64,000 bases of DNA from RUG563 sp045589355 (lineage in GTDB: Bacteria > Bacillota > Clostridia > Christensenellales > Aristaeellaceae): assembly GCA_045589355.1 (NCBI GenBank), contig JAZNOW010000019.1:1-64000 (forward strand), read 5' to 3'. Positions 1-8,505 of this stretch are shown piece by piece. The notes below the pieces were generated by a model that worked only from the letters and a program-made list of their open reading frames with translations, was not told the origin of the DNA and ran no database searches. Positions within the stretch are counted from its first letter, which is position 1. The number at the start of each line of letters is the position of its first letter. The translations under genes were made by a program, and so were the position numbers.

Positions 1-143
1 ACGAGTGGGAGTAAAGTTCCGATAGGCCAAAAACACAGCAAAATCAAGGGTTTTCTGGCTTTCGAAAATCGCCGTGATACTAAAATGCTACGATTTACAG
101 AAAAGAGGAAATTTGCCCCCAAATGACAGAGGGAATGACCAAC

Positions 144-180
144 AAAGCCCCCCGAAACGATATGTTTCGGATGGCTTTTT
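144..180 (+). terminator. Intrinsic terminator
   Basis: The hairpin AAAGCC / CCGAAAC-gatat-GTTTCGG / GGCTTTTT ends in a T run. It would end a plus-strand transcript entering from the left edge. Frame 1 is open from base 1 to a TGA at 124-126, but its 41 residues match nothing I recognise. Confidence 0.6.
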
Positions 181-327
181 ATGTACCAAAGATTATTTCT
201 TTCGCCAGGGATGTTCCGGCTTGCGCTTGCCGCAATCGTCGGAAGTGTATGCCGGATGCGTATGTGAATACTTGACGCAACCCAATCGAAAATACCTACA
301 AAAAGCCCGCAAACCCAGTCATTTCGG

Positions 328-356
328 CGATGCTACGAAGCGTAGCATCGTTTTTT
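328..356 (+). terminator. Strong intrinsic terminator
   Basis: A perfect 10-bp stem CGATGCTACG-aag-CGTAGCATCG is followed by six T. It lies about 110 bases before the ABC ATPase gene. Apart from this and the 144-180 hairpin I see nothing in 1-469 that I can call a gene. Confidence 0.8.
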
Positions 357-469
357 CATGCTTGTAAACACCTGTTGGTGGAGGCAACCGGGTCATCCGG
401 TTAGAATGAAGCCATCACAGACGGTCGATGGACTTCGGTTACCGGCGGTCTGGAATAGGGAGGGTCAAC

Positions 470-1237
470 ATGAGCACTGAAAAGAACGTCATTATTTCCG
501 CACGGGGCCTCAAGAAGAGCTTCGGCACCGGCGACAGCCAGCAGACGATTTTTGAGAACCTGAACCTGGATATCTACCGCGGCGACTTCACCATCATTAT
601 GGGTTCCTCCGGCGCGGGCAAGTCCACCCTGATGTATTCTCTGTCCGGCATGGATCGCCCCACTGCCGGCACCGTTCACTTTGCAGACAAAGAGATCACC
701 AAGTGCACCGACGATCAGCTGGCGGTCTTCAGAAGGAAGCACTGCGGCTTCGTGTTCCAGCAGATCTATCTGCTGGAGAAAATGAGCCTGATGGACAATG
801 CGCTCACGGCGGGAGCGCTTTGCAAGGGCAGCCGCAAAGAGCTCATCCGGCGGGCCGGGGAGCTGTTCGACATGGTCAACATCCCGGAGATCACGCGGAA
901 GAAGTTCTCCTCGCAGGTGTCCGGCGGCGAGGCGCAGCGGGCGGGCATCGTCCGGGCGGTGATCAACCGGCCCGAGGTGGTGTTTGCCGATGAGCCCACC
1001 GGCGCGCTCAACTCCCACAACTCCGCCGCCGTGCTGAATGTGTTCACCCGGCTCCACAACGAGGGGCAGAGCATCATCATGGTGACCCACGACAAGCGCA
1101 CCGCCCTGCGCGGCAACCGGGTGCTGTACGTCCGGGACGGACAGATCTTCGGCGAATGCGATCTGGGCAAATATGAGGAAGACAACGCTGAGCGGGAAGC
1201 CAAACTGAACAGCTTCCTGACCGAGATGGGGTGGTAA
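470..1237 (+). CDS. ABC transporter ATP-binding protein (MacB/LolD/BceA type)
   Basis: This 255-residue ATPase energises the FtsX-type permease encoded one base downstream, an arrangement typical of lipoprotein, peptide or antimicrobial-peptide handling exporters. Walker A GSSGAGKS is at about residues 45-52, the signature SGGEAQR at 151-157 and Walker B VVFADEP at 170-176. An in-frame ATG at 428 exists, but the ATG at 470 has GGGAGGG five bases upstream and gives the family's normal N-terminus. The substrate cannot be read from sequence. The XRE regulator that follows suggests stress- or peptide-responsive control. Confidence 0.9.
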   Translation: MSTEKNVIISARGLKKSFGTGDSQQTIFENLNLDIYRGDFTIIMGSSGAGKSTLMYSLSGMDRPTAGTVHFADKEITKCTDDQLAVFRRKHCGFVFQQIYLLEKMSLMDNALTAGALCKGSRKELIRRAGELFDMVNIPEITRKKFSSQVSGGEAQRAGIVRAVINRPEVVFADEPTGALNSHNSAAVLNVFTRLHNEGQSIIMVTHDKRTALRGNRVLYVRDGQIFGECDLGKYEEDNAEREAKLNSFLTEMGW

Positions 1238-1238
1238 C

Positions 1239-3566
1239 GTGAGCAAGATCTCAACGCAGGTGATCCACAATCTGAAGAAGGACAAGGGCTCCTTCGTTTC
1301 ATTTGGCCTGATCGTACTGTTCACAGCCTTCATGCTGAACCTGGCGCTGGTGCTTGCCATCCAGGTGGATGAGGCCTACGACGCAAAGTTCGATGAGCTG
1401 AATGCAGCCTCCGTCAATCTGTACATCCCCGAAGCGCAGGACAGCGAAGTGCTTTCCGTTGAACTGAGCGCCATCGACAGCGTCAGCATGGTGGAAGCCC
1501 GCCCGGCGGTCTATGCCGAAGCCGTGGTCAGGGATTTCCGGGGCACCGATTTCGATATGAACACCGTCTTCTACAACATGGACGATGCGCGCAGCGTCAA
1601 CCTGCTGGACGTCCGCGAGCAGGCTGCCGATGCGCAGGAGCCCGCCATCTTCCTGCCCATGTATGTGGCCAACTTTGGTGAGTTTGCCGTCGGCGACCGG
1701 ATCGTCTATCAGGTGAACGGCAGCGAGACCGCCTTCACCGTGGCCGGTGTGGCGGAGGAAATGCAGTACGGCAACTACGGCAAGGGCATGATGGGCGCGT
1801 GGCTTTCCGGCAGTGCCTACCGGGACTTCCGGGCTGCGAATGAGGAGCATGCCATCGTGGAATATGCGCTGGTGATCGACGATCCCACCTCGCTGGAGCG
1901 GATCCAGCAGGAAGCCGCCGATGTCCTTGCCGGTCACGGCATTACCTTGCTGGCCATGAACGACTGCGCCTCCACCAAGGACACCCGCACCATGGTGTGC
2001 GGATTGCTGATCCTCATCCTGATCGCCTTTGCCTGCGTCATCCTGCTGGTCAGCGTGTTCCTGAGCAAGTTCCGCATCAGCAACGCCATTGAGGACGAAA
2101 TGGTCAGCATGGGCGTACTGAAGGCCATGGGCTATACCGGCAGCATGATCATCGCCAGCCTGGTGGTGCCCTACCTGCTGGTCACCGCGGTGAGCGCCGC
2201 TGCAGGCGTGGCGCTGTCCTGTGCAGTGCTGCCTTTGCTGGCGGACTTCCTCACCATGCAGTCGGGTTTCTCCTTTGCTCCCGCTTTTGATTGGGCCGCT
2301 CTGGCCTGCGCCGTGCTGATCCCGTTGGTGATTGTGCTGGTGTTCACCGTCAGCGCGGCGGGCCGCATCCGCAAGATCCAGCCCATCAGCGCCATTCGCG
2401 GCACCAGCGACGGAAATGCCACCGGCAGCAATCCTCTGCCGCTGGAAAACACCCGGTTCAGCACCGGTCTGCGTCTGATTCTCAAGCAGATGTGCGCCAG
2501 CAGGAAGCAGAACGCGCTGCTGTTCCTCGTCTCCTTCGTGCTGACCGTGCTGGTGGCATTCTCCGGCACGCTGTTCTACAACGTGGTCATCAAGCCGGAG
2601 AACTTCATGTCCACCCTCTCCGAGGAAACGCCGGATATCATCTTCGTTACAGAAGCGGCTGATCTTACGCAGCTGACCGACACCTTGCAGGACGATGCGG
2701 ATGTGCAGTCCGTTCTGCCGTACACCACCGCCAATGTAAGCCTGGGCAGTGATGCCGTGACCGCTTTTGTCTGCGAGGATTTCTCCCGCGCTACCAACGA
2801 CCTGTGTTATCTTGGACGAAACGCGCAGAAAAAGGGCGAGATCGCTCTTGGCAGCGCGTTTGCGGAGATGTATAATATTGGAGATGCGGTCACCGTCGAA
2901 AGCGGCGACAAGACCTGCACCTATGAGGTGACTGGCTTCATCCAGAGCGTCAACTATCAGGGCGCTGTCTGCGGCCTGACCACCGATGGTTACGAGGCCC
3001 TGTGCGGCGGGATCGCCATGCCGTCCCTGTACGTGTACCTGAAGGACGGTGCGTCCGCCGAAGCGGTCATCAGCCGCTGCGAAAGCGACCACGCGGCACT
3101 GATCGTCAAGACCATCAACGCCCAGAAGATGACGAAGACCACGCAGGAGATGTACATGAGCATCAGCGCGGCGCTGATCGCGGTGATCTTCCTCATTACG
3201 CTGCTGATCGTGCTGTTCATTCTCTACATCGTCATCCGTTCGCTGCTGGTGCGGCGCAAACAGGAGCTGGGCATCATGAAGGCCATGGGCTACACCAGCG
3301 GCCAGCTGATGCTGCAGACTGCCGGCAGCTTCCTGCCGGTCACCATCGTCGCGGTGCTGCTGTCGGCCGCGCTGGGCATGGTCTATATGCCCTTCATCAA
3401 TCAGGTGATCTTCTCGTCCGTGGGCGCGGTCAGGAACAATCTGGAGATTTCCTTTGCCTTCCTGATGATTTTCGCCGCAGTGCTGATCGCCCTGAACTTT
3501 GCCATCAGCATCTGCCTGACGCTGCCCATCCGCAAAATTTCTGCCTACGCGCTGATTAAGGAATAA
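1239..3566 (+). CDS. FtsX-family ABC transporter permease
   Basis: This 775-residue permease partners the ATPase just upstream. It starts with GTG one base after the ATPase stop. It has an N-terminal membrane helix, a large extracytoplasmic domain, a central membrane block (about 250-375) with two FtsX-like segments including the phrase MGVLKAMGYTGSM, a second extracytoplasmic domain, and a C-terminal block with a second copy of the motif (GIMKAMGYTSGQ). This two-block design is usual for the long FtsX/MacB-like permeases of Clostridia that act in peptide resistance or lipoprotein export. The specific substrate is unknown. Confidence 0.9.
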   Translation: MSKISTQVIHNLKKDKGSFVSFGLIVLFTAFMLNLALVLAIQVDEAYDAKFDELNAASVNLYIPEAQDSEVLSVELSAIDSVSMVEARPAVYAEAVVRDFRGTDFDMNTVFYNMDDARSVNLLDVREQAADAQEPAIFLPMYVANFGEFAVGDRIVYQVNGSETAFTVAGVAEEMQYGNYGKGMMGAWLSGSAYRDFRAANEEHAIVEYALVIDDPTSLERIQQEAADVLAGHGITLLAMNDCASTKDTRTMVCGLLILILIAFACVILLVSVFLSKFRISNAIEDEMVSMGVLKAMGYTGSMIIASLVVPYLLVTAVSAAAGVALSCAVLPLLADFLTMQSGFSFAPAFDWAALACAVLIPLVIVLVFTVSAAGRIRKIQPISAIRGTSDGNATGSNPLPLENTRFSTGLRLILKQMCASRKQNALLFLVSFVLTVLVAFSGTLFYNVVIKPENFMSTLSEETPDIIFVTEAADLTQLTDTLQDDADVQSVLPYTTANVSLGSDAVTAFVCEDFSRATNDLCYLGRNAQKKGEIALGSAFAEMYNIGDAVTVESGDKTCTYEVTGFIQSVNYQGAVCGLTTDGYEALCGGIAMPSLYVYLKDGASAEAVISRCESDHAALIVKTINAQKMTKTTQEMYMSISAALIAVIFLITLLIVLFILYIVIRSLLVRRKQELGIMKAMGYTSGQLMLQTAGSFLPVTIVAVLLSAALGMVYMPFINQVIFSSVGAVRNNLEISFAFLMIFAAVLIALNFAISICLTLPIRKISAYALIKE

Positions 3567-3581
3567 ATGGAGGAACAAATC

Positions 3582-4460
3582 ATGGATTTCGGAGATAGAC
3601 TCAAGCAGATCAGAACCTCCCAGGGGCTTTCCCAGGAGCAGCTGGCCGAGAAGATCGGCGTATCCCGTCAGGCCATCACCAAATGGGAAACCAAGAAAGG
3701 CCTGCCCGACATTGAGAACATGGTCATCCTGGCGGAGATCTTCAAGGTCACGCTGGATGAGCTGGTGCTGCAGGAATCCCAGCGGATCCAGTGCCGGCAG
3801 ACCCTCTACGAGAGCGAAACGGTCTACGACATCGACGGCGACAAGCATTTCGACATCCGCATGGGCAGCGCCCGGAGCGTGCTGATCACCTCCGGCAGCG
3901 ACGAGAAGATCCACATCAGGCTGCAATCGGAAACGCTGGAAAACCTGAGCTCCCTGTACAAGATCAAGCTGGATGAGAAGCGAAACAAGCTGGACATCGA
4001 CTGCATTGCGAAGAAGGGCATCACCCGCTACGAGACCGAGGCCTCCGTGGATGTGATCCTCACGCTGCCTGCGGATTACGCCAGCCACTGCGAGATCGAC
4101 GCCTCCACCAAGGTGCTGCGCATCGAGAACCTGCGCCTTGACCGCCTGGAATACGACGGCGATGCGCAGCAGGTGTTCATCCGGGATGTGAGCGGCAGCG
4201 TGGAGCTGACCGGCAAGACGGATTACGATATCACCCTGGAAGGTTTCTGCACGAAGCTGGACCTGAACCAGTTCTGCGCCAATGCCATCGTGCACATTGA
4301 CGACCCGGCGGCTTACAAAGCCGAGAACAATGGAAGGAAATGCAGCGTGGTGTACCGCAGGAACGGCGCGGTCTGCGAGGAACCAATCTGCACAGAAGGC
4401 GATCAGGTGATCAGCGTGTCCGGCATCCGGTCGGAAATGGTCATTGACTGCGGGGTGTAA
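3582..4460 (+). CDS. XRE-family regulator with C-terminal beta-rich sensor-like domain
   Basis: The protein has 292 residues. Residues 1-60 are a classic XRE helix-turn-helix (DRLKQIRTSQGLSQEQLAEK followed by GVSRQAITKWE). The remainder is beta-rich, resembling DUF4097-type repeats. It follows the permease directly and is probably co-transcribed, so it may control the transporter operon. An ATG at 3567 touches the permease stop, but GGAGG at 3569-3573 lies inside that extension, eight bases before the ATG at 3582, which I take as the start. The regulated gene and the signal are inferences from position. Confidence 0.8.
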   Translation: MDFGDRLKQIRTSQGLSQEQLAEKIGVSRQAITKWETKKGLPDIENMVILAEIFKVTLDELVLQESQRIQCRQTLYESETVYDIDGDKHFDIRMGSARSVLITSGSDEKIHIRLQSETLENLSSLYKIKLDEKRNKLDIDCIAKKGITRYETEASVDVILTLPADYASHCEIDASTKVLRIENLRLDRLEYDGDAQQVFIRDVSGSVELTGKTDYDITLEGFCTKLDLNQFCANAIVHIDDPAAYKAENNGRKCSVVYRRNGAVCEEPICTEGDQVISVSGIRSEMVIDCGV

Positions 4461-4581
4461 GCAGGCGCGGCAATATTCCTCCGGCGAGATGCTCAAAGAT
4501 TCACGAAATGGTATTTCTTCAAAAATTATGTCGAAAGAGATAATTGATATCAATAGTTGAGTTTGTCTTTGGACACAGAAA

Positions 4582-4619
4582 AAGCCCGGAAGTCCTTTAT
4601 TCATAAGGATTCCGGGCTT
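4582..4619 (-). terminator. Intrinsic terminator of the sigma/anti-sigma operon
   Basis: AAGCCCGGA and TCCGGGCTT pair around a small loop. Read on the minus strand the stem is followed by TTTTTC, placing it just after the stop at 4638. Plus-strand reading lacks a T run. Confidence 0.75.
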
Positions 4620-4637
4620 CGTTTATGATTTTTGTTT

Positions 4638-6056
4638 TCAGCCAATTTCCAGGGTGTCGAACAGGGAAAGCATGATGGGATAAAGACCTTCGTACATTTC
4701 AACATCGAACTGGGCTTCGATCAGGGTGCAGCCGTTATGGGCGGGGAGGATGAAGAAGTGGCGCTGATAGGTGGGGCAGGCGGTTTCGCCTTCAAATTGC
4801 ACGGCGGTCCCGTCGTAGTCGCTGACTTTGACGGCAAAAACCTGGCTGGAGGCATAGTTGTTACCGTGCTGTTCCATCAGTTCTTCGCAGATCTGGTTCG
4901 GGTTGCTGTTAAGGATGGTGCGAACTGCATAGTACACTTCGCGTTCTCCCTGCCAGGCATTGTAGGTGAAGGTATCGGCATCCTCACGGACGGAGTGGGT
5001 GAAGTATTCGGGGGCCGTGGAAATGACGGAGCCGGAATCAATGAGGCAGATGATTTCCACAGGGATTTTGCTGACGTTTCCTTCCCGGCTGACTTCAATG
5101 TAAGCCTGCTCCTCAGCTACAGCATCGGCCGCTCCATGATCGCTTTCGTCCATGAAATTGCCGTTTTCGATTACGGAAAAATTGAAGGTATTTGCCAGAT
5201 CTTTCAGATCGTCAAAGGTGATGCCCTCGTCCGTTCCGCCCATCACATTGATGCAGACAAAGCAGCTGTCAAATTCCGCAATCAGCACCGCCTGCTGTTC
5301 AGACAGGGCGGCGGTGTACTGAACCCCGGAAGCGGTCACAAGTGCCTGCTCCTGATAGCTTTCAATATCGCCGATGTTCAGGAAGGTGGGGTCGAACACA
5401 CCCTTGACGGAGCGGCGGAACTGATAATTGACGGACAGCCGGCCGGCGGAAGCGTCGAAGATACCGTCGATGTTGAAGGTGCCGTCATCGAACATATAGC
5501 CGCCCAGCATGCTGTTATAGGCGCTGTCGGAGAATTCGGTATCATCGTTCACGATCAGCTTTTCGACGAAGGAGCCGGGGATTTCGCTGGCAAAGTTTCC
5601 GTAAAGCGTCAGGCCGTATTTTGCGGCGATCCGCTCCAGCTCGCTGGCCATTTCCGGGGTATACACATTGTAGTGGTCATACTTTTCGGGAAGAAGTGCG
5701 TCTGCCGGCCCTTCGGGGTCCACCTGCGCCAGGATGGAGCCGTCCGGGTCATAGCTGTTCTCGAAGGCTTTCCATTCGGCGGCGGCCATGTATTCCGGGC
5801 TGTCGGTATAGCCGGAAAGCACCATCTGGTTCTTGATTTCGGGATCGTTGGAGGGAACCAGCATGTCTCTTAAGCCGAACAGGTTTGTGGCAAGGGCAAC
5901 GGTGGTGAAAGCCAGCAGCAGGCACAGGGCTGCCACCAGCAGCAGTGTGCGTTTGGTGAATTTCTTCGGATATTTCACTGTTTTATGAACCTCACTGTTT
6001 TCGATGATTTTTTCGTCAATTAATTCCATGGCATGAAACAAATCGTTTCTATTCAT
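4638..6056 (-). CDS. Membrane-anchored anti-sigma-like protein
   Basis: This 472-residue protein overlaps the 3' end of the ECF sigma gene by 8 bases. It has a short cytoplasmic N-terminus (about 36 residues), a single membrane helix (about 37-57, LLLVAALCLLLAFTTVALAT) and a long extracytoplasmic region rich in acidic and aromatic residues. That topology and gene order are those of DUF4179-like anti-sigma partners in Clostridia, where the cytoplasmic segment holds the sigma factor until an outside signal is sensed. No zinc-binding ZAS motif is visible, so the anti-sigma role rests mainly on context. Confidence 0.7.
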   Translation of the reverse strand: MNRNDLFHAMELIDEKIIENSEVHKTVKYPKKFTKRTLLLVAALCLLLAFTTVALATNLFGLRDMLVPSNDPEIKNQMVLSGYTDSPEYMAAAEWKAFENSYDPDGSILAQVDPEGPADALLPEKYDHYNVYTPEMASELERIAAKYGLTLYGNFASEIPGSFVEKLIVNDDTEFSDSAYNSMLGGYMFDDGTFNIDGIFDASAGRLSVNYQFRRSVKGVFDPTFLNIGDIESYQEQALVTASGVQYTAALSEQQAVLIAEFDSCFVCINVMGGTDEGITFDDLKDLANTFNFSVIENGNFMDESDHGAADAVAEEQAYIEVSREGNVSKIPVEIICLIDSGSVISTAPEYFTHSVREDADTFTYNAWQGEREVYYAVRTILNSNPNQICEELMEQHGNNYASSQVFAVKVSDYDGTAVQFEGETACPTYQRHFFILPAHNGCTLIEAQFDVEMYEGLYPIMLSLFDTLEIG

Positions 6057-6645
6057 TGAAATAACCCTCCTTGGAAAGGTGGCTGCGCAGGCGCTTGCGG
6101 ATCCGGCTGAGCGTTACGTGGACGTTGTTTTCTCTCAGGTCATAGCGGTCGGCAATGGCTTTGACGGGATCCGAAAAGAAATATCTTCTGACGAACAGGT
6201 GCTGTTCCCGTTCGGGCAGGGATGCAACAAACCGATTGATCGCTTTGCCCAGTTCTCTGGCATCCACCTGTCCCTCCACGTCCGATTCGTCCGCGATGCA
6301 TTCTGCCAGTTCGTCCAATACCAACTGAATGTTTCCGCCGCCGCGCTTGAGGGCTTTTTGGGCCTTGTATTTATCAAACGACAAATGACGGGTGATCTTG
6401 GCAAAAAAGATTTTCAGCACGGTGGGCCTGGTGGGCGGGATGGCGTTCCAGGCCTTCAGCCATGTATCGTTTACGCATTCTTCTGCATCCTGTGCATTGT
6501 TCAGAATACCGTCGGCGATGGAAAAGCAGTACGCGCCGTACCGGTCCATGGAAGCAGAGATGGCCTGGGCGTCTCTGTTCCAGTAGAAATCAATGATCTG
6601 GGCATCGTTGCTTTTCCTCAGTTCCACAACGTTGGAATCTTTCAC
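6049..6645 (-). CDS. RNA polymerase ECF-type sigma factor
   Basis: The protein has 198 residues, the usual ECF length. Region 2 lies at about 20-90 (DAEECVNDTWLKAWNAIPP) and region 4 at about 125-190 (ASLPEREQHLFVRRYFF, then a recognition helix ending RIRKRLRSHL). The start is GTG, preceded by AGGAGG six bases upstream on the minus strand. The downstream overlapping membrane protein is its likely anti-sigma factor. A TGTAAG-N16-CGTC element directly upstream looks like an ECF promoter, suggesting positive autoregulation. Confidence 0.9.
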   Translation of the reverse strand: MKDSNVVELRKSNDAQIIDFYWNRDAQAISASMDRYGAYCFSIADGILNNAQDAEECVNDTWLKAWNAIPPTRPTVLKIFFAKITRHLSFDKYKAQKALKRGGGNIQLVLDELAECIADESDVEGQVDARELGKAINRFVASLPEREQHLFVRRYFFSDPVKAIADRYDLRENNVHVTLSRIRKRLRSHLSKEGYFNE

Positions 6646-6690
6646 GATGTGCCTCCTTTCCGGTGTTTCAAGGATCCTTTCACCCTATAA

Positions 6691-6716
6691 GACGATAAAC
6701 AAAGGAAAACCTTACA
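6691..6716 (-). promoter_or_regulatory. Candidate ECF-sigma promoter
   Basis: On the minus strand TGTAAG (6716-6711) is followed after 16 bases by CGTC (6694-6691), then TTATAG. This has the -35/-10 style and spacing of ECF promoters such as those of SigM/SigV type. It lies 45 bases before the sigma gene's GTG, so self-activation is likely. Confidence 0.55.
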
Positions 6717-6884
6717 AGTAAACAGAAATTATTTTCAAATCATTTGGTTCGTTGTTCATGGGTGTCTTTTTGGAAGACACATCTATCATTTTGGCAAAGA
6801 ACAGCTGGATTGTCAATGCTGCCGGTCTGCTTCCACAGCAAATAAGCAAAACAGCGCATAACGGACATGAGGCCGGGAAAAGAA

Positions 6885-6917
6885 ACACGCCTGACCGAAG
6901 TGACCGGCCAGGCGTGT
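6885..6917 (-). terminator. Intrinsic terminator
   Basis: ACACGCCTG and CAGGCGTGT form a 9-bp stem. On the minus strand it is followed by TTTCTTTT, 13 bases after the stop of the short reading frame at 6930-7064, which suggests it once served a minus-strand gene. Confidence 0.6.
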
Positions 6918-6929
6918 ATTTTATTCGCC

Positions 6930-7064
6930 TCATTCTTCCGGGGCAACGGTCCGGCCGTTTTCCATCAGGTCTTTGGCGGAGATATTCGGGTGATGGTAGC
7001 GCTTGCGCTTAATACAAAGGTATATTTGAATGCATAGGGATGCTTGTGTTTTACACAGGGACAT
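6930..7064 (-). pseudogene. Short ORF or 3' remnant of a minus-strand gene
   Basis: A 44-codon frame starts MSLCKTQASL and ends KDLMENGRTVAPEE. The last 27 residues read like an ordinary soluble protein C-terminus and are followed at once by a terminator. The first part has no ribosome site and overlaps the promoter of the next plus-strand gene. The simplest reading is a gene that lost its 5' part. I do not recognise the family. The rest of 6646-7124 holds the sigma promoter, this frame, its terminator and the promoter at 7044. Confidence 0.3.
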
Positions 7065-7072
7065 TATATAAT
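7044..7072 (+). promoter_or_regulatory. Sigma-A promoter
   Basis: TTGTGT, 17 bases, TATAAT, ending 52 bases before the GTG start at 7125. Confidence 0.6.
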
Positions 7073-7124
7073 GAACGGTGAAGAAAGATAATGCAGTGCA
7101 AGGACGGAAAGGAAGAAGAAAGCC

Positions 7125-7586
7125 GTGAAGAAAGCAGACGTGGCCGTGGATTTATACAACCGGGGTTTTCACTGCTCTCAGGCAGTACTGGCTGCTTTTG
7201 CGGATGAGCTGGGAGTGAGCGAGGAGGTGGCCTTGCGCCTGGGCAGCTGCCTGGGTACCGGCATGCGCAAAGGCGAAGTATGCGGTGCCTGCACCGGTGC
7301 CCTGATGGCCCTGGGCCTGAAATACGGCCAGGACCGGGAAGGGGATGCGGAAAGCCGCCAGCGTTCCAACCGGGTGTGTGATAAGCTGATGGAACGTTTT
7401 TCGGAAGCAAACGGCTCCTGGCTGTGCAATGATCTGCTGGGGCACGATGTGACTACGCCACATGGGCTGCAAGTTATCCGGGAACAGAAGCTGTTTACCG
7501 TCTTCTGCCCCCAAATGGTGCGTTCCGCGGCGGAGATTGTGGAGCAGATTATGAAGGAAGAAAGCGACGCATGTGACGAAAACTGA
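7125..7586 (+). CDS. C-GCAxxG-C-C family (putative redox-active) protein
   Basis: The 153-residue protein shows the conserved Cys pattern of this family: FHCSQAVL near residue 17, EVCGACTGALMALGL near 51-65, a Cys in VCDKLME and a late Cys in VFCPQMV. Members are small soluble proteins of Clostridia and other anaerobes thought to be redox-active or to bind a cofactor, but no reaction is established. The start is GTG with a purine-rich GGAAAGGAAG upstream, and the gene has its own promoter. Confidence 0.8.
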   Translation: MKKADVAVDLYNRGFHCSQAVLAAFADELGVSEEVALRLGSCLGTGMRKGEVCGACTGALMALGLKYGQDREGDAESRQRSNRVCDKLMERFSEANGSWLCNDLLGHDVTTPHGLQVIREQKLFTVFCPQMVRSAAEIVEQIMKEESDACDEN

Positions 7587-7655
7587 CAATGTGAAATTCC
7601 GTGTATTATCGTCTGACATTTTTATGATGTTTTCATTGAAGGAAAAGAGTGTAGC

Positions 7656-8051
7656 GTGGCTGGTATGCTCAGCAATAACGCCGGCCGCACCTTCAAAGCA
7701 AGAATGGCAATTCAGGATCAATTGTTTGTAACGCTGCAGAACGGGATGAAAGGAGCTGCCGGCATGAAAAAATACTTTGTTGTCAGTCTGGTCAAGAACG
7801 GTATTCTGGGCGGCGGTATTGTGGCCGATCAGGATGCGATCACATACCATACAGGCAAGGTGACCGTGCACCGGGAATACCGGCAGCTGGTAATGAAATA
7901 CGATGAGATCAGCGATGCGATAAAAGGCTGGCTTTTCATTTTGCCCACGGTTCTGGTGAAAATGAAAAATGGAAAGGAATACAAGTTTGTTGTGTTTTTC
8001 AGCAGGAAACGCCTGATCAATACCATCAGTGCCCACGGTTTTCATCCATAA
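7656..8051 (+). CDS. Conserved small protein, PH-like fold possible
   Basis: This 131-residue protein is unrecognised. Its core (MKKYFVVSLVKNGILGGGIV to the end) alternates short beta strands and ends in a helix, resembling a bacterial PH-like domain. No signal peptide or membrane helix is evident. The reading frame opens with GTG at 7656; an ATG at 7665 is another possible start. It stands between the C-GCAxxG-C-C gene and the VOC gene on the same strand. Confidence 0.55.
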   Translation: MAGMLSNNAGRTFKARMAIQDQLFVTLQNGMKGAAGMKKYFVVSLVKNGILGGGIVADQDAITYHTGKVTVHREYRQLVMKYDEISDAIKGWLFILPTVLVKMKNGKEYKFVVFFSRKRLINTISAHGFHP

Positions 8052-8092
8052 CCCTCAATGCGCAGATGAAATAAATCCTTGCGGAGGATGCC

Positions 8093-8479
8093 ATGAAGAA
8101 TTATACGCAAGTTTATGTGAAGAACAGTTTTGAAGCAGCAAAAATGTATTGCAATGCCTTTGGGGCGGAGATTACCCGAGAATTCAAAAACCCAGAGAAT
8201 ACGGCGTATGAGCATTGCGAGTTATCCGTAAATGGGGAAGGGTTTCTGGCGCTGGCGGAAGCCAAAAACCCGTGCGACATCAGCGTTGTGCACAAAAACA
8301 AATGGGAAACCATGACCTTCAATGTGTTCGAGATGGGAACGGAGGAAGCGGTGCACCATGCGTTTGAGGTGCTGAGCGATGGGGGCGTTGTGATTGAACC
8401 CATGGGAGAACTTCCTTGGAGCAAATGCTGTGCCACGGTAATGGATAAATACGGCGTATGCTGGTGGATATCCATCTGA
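8093..8479 (+). CDS. VOC-superfamily (PhnB-like) protein
   Basis: The 128-residue protein matches the PhnB/3-demethylubiquinone methyltransferase-like branch of the vicinal oxygen chelate fold. It has an opening beta-alpha unit (TQVYVKNSFEAAKMYCNAFG), a central ALAEAKN strand and a typical ending with DKYGVCWW. These proteins commonly bind small molecules or antibiotics and many lack a known reaction. GGAGG upstream supports the ATG at 8093. The TfoX gene follows 26 bases downstream. Confidence 0.8.
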   Translation: MKNYTQVYVKNSFEAAKMYCNAFGAEITREFKNPENTAYEHCELSVNGEGFLALAEAKNPCDISVVHKNKWETMTFNVFEMGTEEAVHHAFEVLSDGGVVIEPMGELPWSKCCATVMDKYGVCWWISI

Positions 8480-8505
8480 AAAAGTTGAATTTGCCGGAGG
8501 AAGTT

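Noticed and set aside
74..367. A 97-codon frame near the left edge
   Set aside because: It runs through both terminators at 144-180 and 328-356, so it is unlikely to be translated.
4543..4554. Palindrome ATTGATATCAAT
   Set aside because: It lies between the ends of two convergent operons, not at a promoter, and differs in spacing from the GTTGA-N4-TCAAC sites.
1299..4604. A 1101-codon open frame on the minus strand opposite the exporter genes
   Set aside because: It is antisense to three clear genes, has no recognisable domain and follows from high G+C at third positions.
6762..6780. Hairpin GTGTCTT-N5-AAGACAC considered as a terminator
   Set aside because: Neither strand has a T run after it, and no gene ends nearby.
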